From Bacteroidetes bacterium UBA3022 (lineage in GTDB: Bacteria; Bacteroidota; Bacteroidia; Chitinophagales; BACL12): a stretch of 64,000 nt of DNA. The DNA lies in NCBI GenBank assembly GCA_002346225.1, contig DDYY01000064.1, forward strand, positions 1-64,000, written 5' to 3'. A model generated the notes under the pieces. It did not search any database and was not told the origin of the DNA. It worked only from the letters and a program-made list of their open reading frames with translations. The position numbers and the translations under genes were made by a program. The stretch's first letter is position 1. The number at the start of each line of letters is the position of its first letter. This document shows, piece after piece, positions 18,602-26,755 of this stretch.

Positions 18602-19399
18602 TTATTTGATGAACTTGGTAGAGAGCATGGAAGCTCCGTCGCGCAATACTGCAACGTACATACCGCTGTCAGCAGTTGAGCCGGAAGCAGTCATACCATC
18701 CCAAACAATCATATTATCGTTGTTGGCATATACAGAACCTACCAGTTGACCTACATGGTTGTAAATCATCAATTCTGCACCTGGATTGATGGTTTTGTTG
18801 GAAGTAAATACCATACCATCGGCCATTGGATTAGCTCTCAGGAAATGCACAGCAAGAATTTCTGACATTTTCTGACCACCTTGCATCAGCATGTCTTTAA
18901 TAGCGGTTTCCACTGTAGGATCAAATCCAAGGTCAGCAAGGTTACCTGCGTCAGCAGCCATACGACCGGGAGCCGGAGGACAGCCATCGCTGGAATAAGT
19001 AACAGGATAATCGAAAGGACCTCCTACAACTCCGATACCATCGCAAGTCTGCTGGTAAACCCAGTCCATATCGCCAGTGGCGGCGCTACCTGAAGATGCA
19101 TAGAATTCCAGTGCATCTACTGCTGTAACACATCCATCAGGTGATGGGTTAGGACCCCATGTCATGAAGAAGTCATTGTTCGCCATATCGCCATATCCTG
19201 AAATAGGCCATGCAGGGAAACCTGGACCATCTAATTCTATGCTACCGCTGATTTCCCAGTACTTGGGAGCTGTGCGGTTCACATCAATCAAATAGTTGAA
19301 ACCAAAAGCATCTGTGAAGCAAACAACTGTTTGCGCCATAGTAGGTGTAGCAGCAGCCAGCACCAAAACAGTGGCTAATAATTGTAGTCTTTTTCTCAT
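18602..19399 (-). CDS. small secreted protein with T9SS sorting domain
   Basis: A 265-aa exported protein with a standard signal peptide ending TMAQ. Its C-terminal 75 residues form a type A T9SS sorting domain (NPGAELMIYNHVGQLVGSVY ... GMYVAVLRDG ... STKFIK). The central part has several aromatic, Gly/Pro-rich stretches and four cysteines that could form disulfides; I do not recognise a family. It should be exported across the outer membrane and perhaps anchored there. It is monocistronic, with its own terminator. Confidence 0.75.
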   Translation of the reverse strand: MRKRLQLLATVLVLAAATPTMAQTVVCFTDAFGFNYLIDVNRTAPKYWEISGSIELDGPGFPAWPISGYGDMANNDFFMTWGPNPSPDGCVTAVDALEFYASSGSAATGDMDWVYQQTCDGIGVVGGPFDYPVTYSSDGCPPAPGRMAADAGNLADLGFDPTVETAIKDMLMQGGQKMSEILAVHFLRANPMADGMVFTSNKTINPGAELMIYNHVGQLVGSVYANNDNMIVWDGMTASGSTADSGMYVAVLRDGASMLSTKFIK

Positions 19400-19478
19400 T
19401 CTGTGCTAGTTTAAGAGGTTAATTAAGGAAACCAAATTAAACATAACTGGTCAAAAAACAAATGGACGCAGAAATTTT

Positions 19479-20489
19479 TTATCCCTTAGCGTGGTTTTTC
19501 AGCATCATAATTTCCCTGGAGCTCAGGTGGCGCCAGCGGGAACGTGGTAAGTCTTTTTTGGTAAGACCGGCATACACTGTGCGGTCCAGGCGCTCTACCT
19601 TGTAGCCCAGATGCTCGAAAATGCGCCGGACAATGCGGTTTCTGCCGATGTGCAGGGCCACCCCCACGATGCGCATATTCCCTTTGTCGGGATAGGCAAT
19701 TTCATCTACCGGTGCCGGGCCATCTTCCAGCTCGAGGCCCTTGCGAATTTTTTCAAAGTCTTCGCGTGCCAATCCCCTATCGAGTTCCACTTCATACACC
19801 TTTTCCACCTCTTTGCTGGGATGGCTCAATGCCAGCGCCAGGTCTCCATCGTTGGTGAGCAGCAGCAATCCTGTAGTGTTGCGGTCCAGCCTTCCTACCG
19901 GGTACACCCTTTCATTGGTAGCCTTGGCTATCAGGTCCATTACTGTTTTGCGATTTCTTTCATCGGAAACTGAGGTGATATAATCTTTCGGCTTGTTGAG
20001 CAGGATATATACATGTCGAACTGGGAGAATGACTTTCCCTTTGTAGGTAACCTTATCCTTGGGTGTGAGGCGGTAGCCCATTTCTGTCACCACCTTTCCG
20101 TTCACCTGCACCAGCCCCTGTTCAATGATTTCGTCTGCTTTGCGGCGGGCAGCCACACCACAATGCGCCAGGTATTTGTTCAGGCGCACGGTATCGGAGG
20201 TAAACAGGGCCTCCTCCGGCTTAACCGGTTTCCATTTTTTAGTCGGCGGTTTACTGCGCTCCCGTGTTTTCTTGGGTTTTACCTTTTCCTGGTAATAGGC
20301 GTGCTTGCGCTCGCGATTGCTGCCCTTTTTTTCGGGCTCGTCTTCCCCTTTCGCTTTGCGCTCTTCCCTGTTTTTCTGGCTGAATCGGATGGCCCTTTCG
20401 AGGCGCTCCTGCTCACGCTCCTTATTGCGGTTCTGCTTCGGTTTCGGAGTCGGTTTCGGTTGTTTCTTCCGGGGTGTTGTTTTCTTCAT
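19479..20489 (-). CDS. rluB: 23S rRNA pseudouridine synthase, RluB type
   Basis: A pseudouridine synthase of the RluB/RsuA family that modifies large-subunit rRNA. From the ATG at 20489 the product is 336 aa. It has a very basic, disordered N-terminal extension of about 95 residues, an S4 RNA-binding domain (LNKYLAHCGVAARRKADEII) and the catalytic domain. The catalytic Asp is in PVGRLDRNTTGLLLLTNDG. The extension begins inside the scpB gene in another frame, an overlap of about 68 bp. No later Met exists before the S4 domain. Order with scpB is standard for the phylum. Confidence 0.9.
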   Translation of the reverse strand: MKKTTPRKKQPKPTPKPKQNRNKEREQERLERAIRFSQKNREERKAKGEDEPEKKGSNRERKHAYYQEKVKPKKTRERSKPPTKKWKPVKPEEALFTSDTVRLNKYLAHCGVAARRKADEIIEQGLVQVNGKVVTEMGYRLTPKDKVTYKGKVILPVRHVYILLNKPKDYITSVSDERNRKTVMDLIAKATNERVYPVGRLDRNTTGLLLLTNDGDLALALSHPSKEVEKVYEVELDRGLAREDFEKIRKGLELEDGPAPVDEIAYPDKGNMRIVGVALHIGRNRIVRRIFEHLGYKVERLDRTVYAGLTKKDLPRSRWRHLSSREIMMLKNHAKG

Positions 20490-21135
20490 GTTGTTGATTT
20501 TGGGCGTCATCCCGACGCTCGGTATGGACCTTTAATGTAATAGTCTGGTCGTCGTTTTCTGTTTCCTGCACCATGATATCACCGGGATCGCCAATGGACA
20601 GATCTTTCTGTTCGAATTCCTTCAGGCGCGGCAACTCCTCCAATACATTGATACCAAAATAGTCCATAAAGAACTGGGTGGTGCCGTATTGCAGTGGCTT
20701 GCCGGGTGTATCCGTTCTTCCCGTTATGCGAATGAGGTCGCGCTCCAGCAATTTCTGTATGGTGTAATCGCAGTTAACCCCTCTTATTTCTTCAATCTCC
20801 GTTTTGGTAACCGGCTGGGAATAGGCAATAATACTCAGGCATTCGAGTGCTGCTGTGCTGAGTTTTCTCTTGGCGCGCTGCTGCAACAAGGTGCTGATGG
20901 GTTTGTGGTACAGGGGTTTGGTGAGGAATTGATAGCCCCCGCCACTTTGCACTATTTCAAACACAAACGCGTCGCTTTCATACTTGCTGGCTATAGCATC
21001 CACCTGCTCCTTGATGGCCTCCATGCTGACCTCTTCTCCGGAATAAGCAAACAAAACCGACTGCAACTCCGCCAGCGAAATGGGCTGCTCGGTGCTGAAT
21101 ATCAGGGCTTCCAGAATTTGTTGCAAACGATCCAT
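20422..21135 (-). CDS. scpB: segregation and condensation protein ScpB
   Basis: The kleisin-associated winged-helix subunit of the Smc-ScpA-ScpB condensin complex that organises the chromosome. It is 237 aa with the two winged-helix domains typical of the family. Diagnostic words are LEALIFSTEQPISLAEL, AALECLSIIAYSQPVTKTEIEEIRGV and RTDTPGKPLQYGTTQFFMDYFG. An acidic low-complexity tail of about 45 residues follows, encoded partly by the same DNA as the basic head of RluB. scpA is not in the window. Confidence 0.95.
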   Translation of the reverse strand: MDRLQQILEALIFSTEQPISLAELQSVLFAYSGEEVSMEAIKEQVDAIASKYESDAFVFEIVQSGGGYQFLTKPLYHKPISTLLQQRAKRKLSTAALECLSIIAYSQPVTKTEIEEIRGVNCDYTIQKLLERDLIRITGRTDTPGKPLQYGTTQFFMDYFGINVLEELPRLKEFEQKDLSIGDPGDIMVQETENDDQTITLKVHTERRDDAQNQQHEENNTPEETTETDSETEAEPQ

Positions 21136-21159
21136 GGTGTAAAATTAATGAAAGGCAGG

Positions 21160-21290
21160 GAGGAATTTGTAGGTTGTAGGTTGTGGGTCATAAGTTGCAG
21201 GTAATATGTTGTAAGTAGAGGACGAAAGACTGACGGCCAACCCCGATGGTTATCGGGGCTAACCCCGATAGCTATCGGGACAAGTTCATT
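21160..21290. repeat. dispersed intergenic repeat, copy 2
   Basis: AT-rich words (aggttgtaggttgtgggtcataagttgcaggtaatatgttgtaag) are followed by two palindromes, CCCCGATGGTTATCGGGG (21241-21258) and CCCCGATAGCTATCGGG (21263-21279). The second is the palindrome also found at 17-34. The gap between scpB and blh (21136-21608) consists largely of such repeat material and has no gene. Confidence 0.65.
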
Positions 21291-21329
21291 ACAGGGTTAA
21301 CCATTTAGATTCATACTACTTCAGGTATA

Positions 21330-21375
21330 ACGCAGCGAGCGCCGCGTGTACGCCGAGAGCGCCGCGTTAAAAACT
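21330..21375. repeat. GC-rich imperfect inverted repeat
   Basis: The stretch taacgc...gcgtta encloses two copies of gcgccgcg separated by about 14 bp (gagcgccgcgtgtacgccgagagcgccgcg). It can fold into an imperfect stem. It lies between two copies of the dispersed AT-rich repeat and has no coding potential. Function unknown. Confidence 0.4.
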
Positions 21376-21474
21376 AAACGGGATAGACTCCTCCTCGCCG
21401 GCGTTCCTCTGTGATATGTACGATGTACTGAATAGTTCATCCCTTTCCGGTAACACCGGCGGGACGTTTTTATA

Positions 21475-21530
21475 GGATGTAGGTTGTAGGTCTTAGGTTA
21501 TAGGTTGCAGGTAATAAGTTGTAAGTAGCA
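21475..21530. repeat. dispersed intergenic repeat, copy 3
   Basis: Words of the form gatgtaggttgtaggtcttaggttataggttgcaggtaataagttgtaag repeat those at 21.17 kb and 23.58 kb in the same orientation. No GATAGCTATC palindrome accompanies this copy. Confidence 0.6.
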
Positions 21531-21608
21531 TGTGTGGAATTCCTCACCAAATCGTACACTATGTGTCAAGCTGCTGGTTGGGTTAACAAATAATATTCCT
21601 ACGACAAG

Positions 21609-22466
21609 TTACCTTGCACCAGCCAAGTGTCCGCGATAGGCATGGTGCATGGAAAGGATATGTGGTGCGCTCAGCGAAGCAATGAATATGAAGAAGATAG
21701 CGTACTGTTTCCCGTCCGGTGAAAGAAAGTAAGGGTAAAAAAAGTACAATCCCGCGAATACCAGGAGCGCTCCAATTGTAAAAGGCAAAGACATCTTCAC
21801 CAACGACCAGTTCGAAGCATTCGTCAGTACCCGTAAATGCAACCATCCCCTTATGCTATGCCAGGCACAGAAATACCAGAGGAAGGCCGATAGTAGCGGA
21901 AGCAATAATCCCAGTAACAAGATGAATACGACTGCCAGGTAAGATGAAAGATGCTTGCCCTTGATTGCATGAAGAGGTATCAGTAAACATACTGCGGATA
22001 AGCATAAACCGATTGTTTTGCATGCAATAACAAAACCACCCAAAGTTTCAGTCTTAAGCATGGATACTACACTGCTTGTTTCCTGGGCATGTCCGAATAA
22101 TAACAGACCAATGATGCCCCAACCAAACAAGGTAGCTCTAACAGGGTGATACATTCCCCATTCTCTGAGGTCAGTCTCGCCAAAATGCCAGGCGGATAGC
22201 AGAACGAATAGCAGCAACCCTGCAATGGGTACCAAGAGCCATATGCCCAGCACAACCAGCATAATGCTGATGTATTGCAACAGAAACAAACCGATGCCTT
22301 TACGCTTATCTTTTAAATCAAGGTGATGGTCAACGGCTCCATGGGAGATGCCGGGAAATAGCAAGGCGGGTGCTAGCAGGAACTGGAACCAGGTCTGGTC
22401 ATATACACCCGGAATAAAAGACAACAGACTGTATAATCCCATCAGGATTAAAACAGTCAGCTCCAT
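21609..22466 (-). CDS. blh: beta-carotene 15,15'-dioxygenase, Brp/Blh family
   Basis: A membrane enzyme that cleaves beta-carotene into two molecules of retinal, the chromophore of rhodopsin. The 285-aa product has about eight helices and the conserved His motifs of the family. These are FPGISHGAVDHHLD, SAWHFGETDL, CAWHSIRGWLH and LSMHHAYRGHL, proposed iron ligands in Blh. The ATG at 22466 is chosen; an in-frame TTG at 22493 is possible. It lies downstream of the rhodopsin on the same strand, but a strong hairpin terminator separates them. No carotenoid (crt) genes are in the window. Confidence 0.92.
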   Translation of the reverse strand: MELTVLILMGLYSLLSFIPGVYDQTWFQFLLAPALLFPGISHGAVDHHLDLKDKRKGIGLFLLQYISIMLVVLGIWLLVPIAGLLLFVLLSAWHFGETDLREWGMYHPVRATLFGWGIIGLLLFGHAQETSSVVSMLKTETLGGFVIACKTIGLCLSAVCLLIPLHAIKGKHLSSYLAVVFILLLGLLLPLLSAFLWYFCAWHSIRGWLHLRVLTNASNWSLVKMSLPFTIGALLVFAGLYFFYPYFLSPDGKQYAIFFIFIASLSAPHILSMHHAYRGHLAGAR

Positions 22467-22527
22467 ATCTTTTGCACCTTGTCCGCCGCTCAATGGTCAA
22501 AAATTTAAATTAAAAAATAGGGTGAAA

Positions 22528-22560
22528 AGGCAGGGCGATGAATCCTTCATCGCCCTGCCT
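22528..22560 (-). terminator. terminator after the rhodopsin gene
   Basis: A perfect 15-bp stem (aggcagggcgatgaa / ttcatcgccctgcct) with a 3-nt loop is followed on the minus strand by ttttcaccctattttttaa. It lies 17 bp after the rhodopsin stop and 62 bp before the blh start. It should limit read-through from rhodopsin into blh. Confidence 0.85.
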
Positions 22561-22576
22561 GAATCATTTGAACAGG

Positions 22577-23320
22577 TTACTTTTGGTCACTTACAGCCAG
22601 TGCATAGATTACCAGACCGAAACCGATCTTGTTCACCGCATCACCGATGTTGTAGATCACATCCATGAATCCGGCATTTACACCCAGGTCCATTCCGAAC
22701 AGTCCACCTTGTGTTCCAAGGATGTAACCGATAGGATAGATAGCCCATCCTACGAATACAAACCAGCCCAGCGCCTTATTGGCACGGTTCACTGCAGGAG
22801 AACTACTCTTGGCCAGTTTGGCTACATCGCCGAACCAAACCAGGTAAAGGATATAGAAATAACCTATACTACTAATGAAGCCCCATATCCAAGACTGCGT
22901 TTCGGCAGCGTAAATAGCTTCACCTATATAACCGGTTACCAGCATAAAAACCGAAGCAGCGATGAGCTTCCACAACAATCCCATAGTGGCACCTGCCTTC
23001 TTGGTGATTAAGTAGAATTCAACGCACATCAACGGTACGGTTAGTAACCAGTCTACGTAACGGAAAAAGGTAGGGGAGGTCATGGTTTCCATGTAGTGCT
23101 CCCGCATGTAATAATAGTGCACTGCCGCAATGAAGGTGATCAACCCTGAAACCAGTAAGGAGGTCCTCCACTTTTCGCCAACAGTTCTCATTTCCAGCCA
23201 GAAAAATGCTGTTGCTGCCATCATTGCCATGGTTCCTACAAAGAAGGTAAAGGCAACTACAGAAGACAGACTTGATGCATTTTCCGGAGCGAAAAAGTCA
23301 TACGCCATTGTGTGTTCCAT
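22577..23320 (-). CDS. proton-pumping rhodopsin (proteorhodopsin/xanthorhodopsin-like)
   Basis: A seven-helix, light-driven outward proton pump of 247 aa. Retinal Schiff-base lysine is K231 in DAVNKIGFG. Helix C (FFRYVDWLLTVPLMCVEFYL) has D90, T94 and E101, the DTE triad of proton pumps. The spectral tuning site is M98, as in green-absorbing flavobacterial rhodopsins. H68 in AVHYYYMR is the partner of the counterion. In helix E, W146-G147 aligns with W137-W138 of bacteriorhodopsin. Glycine there opens the window that in xanthorhodopsin-type pumps admits a carotenoid antenna. Start could be Met1 or Met5. It lies 373 bp after atpG on the same strand. Confidence 0.96.
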   Translation of the reverse strand: MEHTMAYDFFAPENASSLSSVVAFTFFVGTMAMMAATAFFWLEMRTVGEKWRTSLLVSGLITFIAAVHYYYMREHYMETMTSPTFFRYVDWLLTVPLMCVEFYLITKKAGATMGLLWKLIAASVFMLVTGYIGEAIYAAETQSWIWGFISSIGYFYILYLVWFGDVAKLAKSSSPAVNRANKALGWFVFVGWAIYPIGYILGTQGGLFGMDLGVNAGFMDVIYNIGDAVNKIGFGLVIYALAVSDQK

Positions 23321-23341
23321 TTTAATTTGATATGGTTATGT

Positions 23342-23349
23342 AAATATAA
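23342..23349 (-). promoter_or_regulatory. possible -7 box of the rhodopsin gene
   Basis: Read on the minus strand the bases are TATATTTA, one mismatch from TAnnTTTG, 21 bp upstream of the start codon. No clear -33 TTG is seen at 17-23 bp, so the assignment is weak. Confidence 0.3.
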
Positions 23350-23574
23350 CATGAAAACCTTTTCTTGGTTTACCGGTAAAAAAAACAGGAGACTGGTTCT
23401 ATATCAGTTTTTGGAATTAATCTGACGGTATACCTGCGTTTTTGCGCACCTGGAAGAGGATGTAATTGAAAAGTTGAACAGATAATTCCACAAAAAATAA
23501 CAGAAATTTTTTTTTTTTTTACCTCAACCAAATAGCTGCTGAGTTGTTAGAGATATTTTTGAATTGCTTTGTGA

Positions 23575-23620
23575 GTGGTAGGTTATAGGTAATAAGTTGT
23601 AGGTAGAGGGTCAATGGGCA
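23575..23620. repeat. dispersed intergenic repeat, copy 4
   Basis: The words gtggtaggttataggtaataagttgtaggtagagggtcaatgggc match copies 2 and 3. The 373-bp gap between rhodopsin and atpG otherwise holds a T13 homopolymer near 23508-23520, the promoter region of the rhodopsin and the atpG terminator. I see no gene in it. Confidence 0.55.
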
Positions 23621-23639
23621 AATTACCCTGAAAGCATAG

Positions 23640-23672
23640 GGCAAAAAAAAGAGCGCTTCGGGAAGCACTCTT
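23640..23672 (-). terminator. terminator of the atp operon
   Basis: The stem gagcgcttc/gaagcactc (one G-T pair, loop gg) at 23651-23670 is followed on the minus strand by a T8 run (23643-23650 region). It lies just after the atpG stop codon and is flanked by A/T runs on both sides. Confidence 0.85.
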
Positions 23673-23693
23673 TTATCAATGTTTCATTCAGTA

Positions 23694-24575
23694 TTAATTC
23701 CCCTGCAAGGCTGCGGCACCACTTACAATTTCAGTAAGCTCGGTGGTAATGGCGGCCTGACGTGCACGGTTGTATTCTGTTTTTAACTCTTTCAGCAACT
23801 CGTTGGCATTATCACTGGCTTTGTCCATCGCAGTCATACGGGCACCATGCTCTGCTGCATTGCTGTCGAGCACGTAGCGGAAAAAGGTGGTATTGAGAAT
23901 GCGGGGAACAAGTTCGCCAATGAGCATATGCTTATCGGGATCGAAAAGAAAATCCGTCTGGGTTTGCTGCTCGTCGGCTTCTACTTTCTTGATAGGCAGG
24001 AACTGCTCCGTTTCCAGGATCTGGGTAGCAGCATTCTTGAACTTATTATACACCACCACTACTTCGTCGTATTCCTTGTTGAGGAAGCCGTCTTTGATAT
24101 AGGTAGTAGCTTCCGTTACTGCTTCAAAAGACACCTTCTGGAACAGTTGCTGAAAGCGGGTGATTTTACCGTACTCCGTGCGCTTGAGCACATCAAAGCC
24201 CTTTTTGCCAATGAACATAAGTTGCACATTCGCTGCCGGTAAATGCGCATAGCGCTCTTCAATGGCACGGCGTGCAGCCTTAATCACGTTGGTATTGAAA
24301 GCACCGCAAAGTCCCTTATCGGAGGTGATGACAACTACCATGGCGCGCTTTACTTCGCGCTGCTCTGCGAAATCGATTTTCACATCTCCCTGGGTAGCTG
24401 CTGCGATGTTCTCGAGCATGGTTCCCATCTTCAGAGCGTAAGGACGCATCTGGAGAATGGCATCCTGTGCCCTGCGCAGTTTGGCAGCACTCACCATTTT
24501 CATGGCAGCTGTAATCTGCTGGGTGCTTTTAACACTGCCGATGCGATCGCGTACTTCCTTTAATTTACCGGACAT
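23694..24575 (-). CDS. atpG: F1Fo ATP synthase gamma subunit
   Basis: The central stalk that couples rotation of the c ring to catalysis, 293 aa. Diagnostic parts are the N-terminal coiled coil (KLKEVRDRIGSVKSTQQITAAMKMVSAAKL), the middle segment ITSDKGLCGAFN and the C-terminal helix AVMDKASDNA-like word (here MTAMDKASDNANELL). The last gene of atpBEFHAG, its start overlaps the atpA stop by one base. Confidence 0.97.
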   Translation of the reverse strand: MSGKLKEVRDRIGSVKSTQQITAAMKMVSAAKLRRAQDAILQMRPYALKMGTMLENIAAATQGDVKIDFAEQREVKRAMVVVITSDKGLCGAFNTNVIKAARRAIEERYAHLPAANVQLMFIGKKGFDVLKRTEYGKITRFQQLFQKVSFEAVTEATTYIKDGFLNKEYDEVVVVYNKFKNAATQILETEQFLPIKKVEADEQQTQTDFLFDPDKHMLIGELVPRILNTTFFRYVLDSNAAEHGARMTAMDKASDNANELLKELKTEYNRARQAAITTELTEIVSGAAALQGN

Positions 24576-26161
24576 TATACAACAGCTTTATACTTTTTGG
24601 CCATATCCTTACCTACCTCTTCGAGCTTCTTCATCACTTCGTCGGTAAGTTTTCCGGCTTTGAGTTCGTTGAGCACTTCCTTGTGGTGGGTTTCCAGATA
24701 AGTAACAAAAGTGTTTTCAAATTCTTTTACTTTCTCGATTGGCACGTCACCCAGAAGACCTTTAGTACCGAGGTAGATAATAGCAATCTGCTTTTCTACC
24801 GTCATAGGTGAGTATTGCTTTTGCTTCAGGATCTCCACGTTGCGCTTTCCTTTATTCAATACGCTCATGGTAGCCGCATCGAGGTCGGAACCGAACTTGG
24901 CAAAGGCTTCCAGCTCGCGGAACTGCGCCTGATCCAGTTTCAGCGTACCTGCCACTTTTTTCATGGACTTGATCTGGGCGTTACCACCTACGCGGCTTAC
25001 CGAGATACCCACGTTGATGGCCGGGCGTACACCTGCGTTGAACAGGTTCGACTCGAGGAATATCTGACCATCGGTAATGGAAATTACGTTGGTAGGGATA
25101 TAGGCCGAAACGTCACCCGCCTGTGTTTCAATAATGGGCAGTGCTGTCAATGAACCACCACCTTTAACGATGGGCTTCAGGTTTTCCGGAAGGTCGTTCA
25201 TGTTGCGGGCAATCTCATCATTGTCAATCACTTTCGCTGCACGTTCGAGCAGGCGGCTGTGGAGGTAGAATACATCACCTGGATACGCTTCACGTCCGGG
25301 AGGGCGACGCAGCAACAGAGAAACTTCGCGGTAGGCAACGGCTTGTTTCGACAAATCATCGAAAACAATCAATGCAGGACGACCGGTATCGCGGAAGAAC
25401 TCGCCCATGGCAGCTCCTGCAAACGGTGCGTAGAACTGCAGTGGAGCAGGGTCAGAGGCGGAAGCTGCTACAATGATGGTGTAGTCGAGTGCACCATGCT
25501 CCTGTAGTGTTTTGGCCACCTGTGCCACTGTGGAGTTTTTCTGTCCACAGGCCACATATATACAATACACCGGATTGCCGGCTTCGTAGAATTCGCGTTG
25601 GTTGATGATGGTATCGATAGCGATGGCCGTTTTACCGGTCTGGCGGTCACCGATGATCAATTCCCTTTGGCCACGGCCGATAGGAATCATCGCATCGATG
25701 GCTTTGATACCTGTTTGCAGCGGTTCGTTTACCGGCTGGCGGTAGATAACACCCGGTGCTTTCCTTTCCAGTGGCATTTCGTAAAGTTCCCCTTCAATAG
25801 GACCCTTACCATCGATGGGTTCACCAAGGGTATTAACGACGCGACCTACCAAGCCTTCCCCTACTTTAATGGAGGCGATGTTACCTGTTCTGCGAACGGT
25901 ATCACCTTCTTTGATCTGGTCGGAAGACCCCATCAATACCGCACCTACGTTGTCTTCTTCCAGGTTCAGTACGATGGCCCTTACGCCGCTTTCGAAGCTT
26001 ACCAGCTCGCCAGACTTGGCATTGTTGAGGCCATAGATACGGGCGATACCATCACCCACCTGCAAAACGGTACCAACTTCTTCCAGTTCTGAAGTGGTGT
26101 TGAAGTTCGACAACTGCTGACGCAGTATGGCGCTTATTTCATCTGGTTTAACATCTACCAT
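24575..26161 (-). CDS. atpA: F1Fo ATP synthase alpha subunit
   Basis: The non-catalytic nucleotide-binding F1 subunit, 528 aa, normal in length. The P-loop is GDRQTGKTAIAIDTIINQ. Other family words are GIARIYGLNNAKSGELV near the N-terminus, LLLRRPPGREAYPGDVFYLH and the signature ISVSRVGGNAQIKSMKK. The conserved Q in DRQTGKT distinguishes it from beta. The beta and epsilon genes are absent here, as is common in the phylum, where they sit in a separate operon. Confidence 0.98.
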   Translation of the reverse strand: MVDVKPDEISAILRQQLSNFNTTSELEEVGTVLQVGDGIARIYGLNNAKSGELVSFESGVRAIVLNLEEDNVGAVLMGSSDQIKEGDTVRRTGNIASIKVGEGLVGRVVNTLGEPIDGKGPIEGELYEMPLERKAPGVIYRQPVNEPLQTGIKAIDAMIPIGRGQRELIIGDRQTGKTAIAIDTIINQREFYEAGNPVYCIYVACGQKNSTVAQVAKTLQEHGALDYTIIVAASASDPAPLQFYAPFAGAAMGEFFRDTGRPALIVFDDLSKQAVAYREVSLLLRRPPGREAYPGDVFYLHSRLLERAAKVIDNDEIARNMNDLPENLKPIVKGGGSLTALPIIETQAGDVSAYIPTNVISITDGQIFLESNLFNAGVRPAINVGISVSRVGGNAQIKSMKKVAGTLKLDQAQFRELEAFAKFGSDLDAATMSVLNKGKRNVEILKQKQYSPMTVEKQIAIIYLGTKGLLGDVPIEKVKEFENTFVTYLETHHKEVLNELKAGKLTDEVMKKLEEVGKDMAKKYKAVV

Positions 26162-26181
26162 GGATAGGAATTTATAGTTAT

Positions 26182-26742
26182 TTAGAATTTACGTATATAA
26201 TCGTTATTGTCGAAATCATCTTTAAGAATAGCCAGTCCGCGCGCAATACTGGTGTCAATCATTTTGTCTTCGTAGCGCAGGATGTAACCGCCTATCAGCG
26301 ATTCATCTACTTTGGTTACCACTTCTATTTCTTCCAGATTCGCCTGTCCGCGCAGCTTATCCATCAGCATATCGCGGATTTCATCAGAAACGGGATAAGC
26401 GGTAGTGAGCACTACGGGTGTAATACCCTGGTGCTGGTTGTACATTTCCACGTAAGCGTTCAACGCTTCGGGCAGCCAGCCTTCCCTGCCTTTTCTCACC
26501 AAAATATCGAGAAAAGAACGCATGATCACACCTACCTGATCGTCGAAGACAGCCTTGATGATGGCCATTTTCTTGTCGGCATGGATAATGGGGCTTTTCA
26601 GCATCAGCTTGAAATCTCTGCTGCCATCGGTGGCACCCTTCAACAGATACACATCGCGGGTCACCTCTTCCAGCTGATTCTTTTCGAGTGCCAGCTGGAT
26701 CATTGATTTGGCGTATCTGTGGGCTATTCTTGCTACGGACAT
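26182..26742 (-). CDS. atpH: F1Fo ATP synthase delta subunit
   Basis: The stator subunit (OSCP homologue) linking F1 alpha to the b subunits, 186 aa. N-terminal helical domain begins VARIAHRYAKSMIQLALEKNQ, and the C-terminal region has the conserved DESLIGGYILRYEDKMIDTSI, equivalent to the usual GGxxxxxGDxxxDxS motif. It sits between atpF and atpA with short gaps (13 and 20 bp). Confidence 0.95.
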   Translation of the reverse strand: MSVARIAHRYAKSMIQLALEKNQLEEVTRDVYLLKGATDGSRDFKLMLKSPIIHADKKMAIIKAVFDDQVGVIMRSFLDILVRKGREGWLPEALNAYVEMYNQHQGITPVVLTTAYPVSDEIRDMLMDKLRGQANLEEIEVVTKVDESLIGGYILRYEDKMIDTSIARGLAILKDDFDNNDYIRKF

Positions 26743-26755
26743 GGTTGTTGCGTTA

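Noticed and set aside
23508..23520. T13 homopolymer as a phase-variation tract for the rhodopsin
   Set aside because: It lies about 190 bp upstream of the rhodopsin start, outside any promoter core I can place. Slippage there would have no clear effect.
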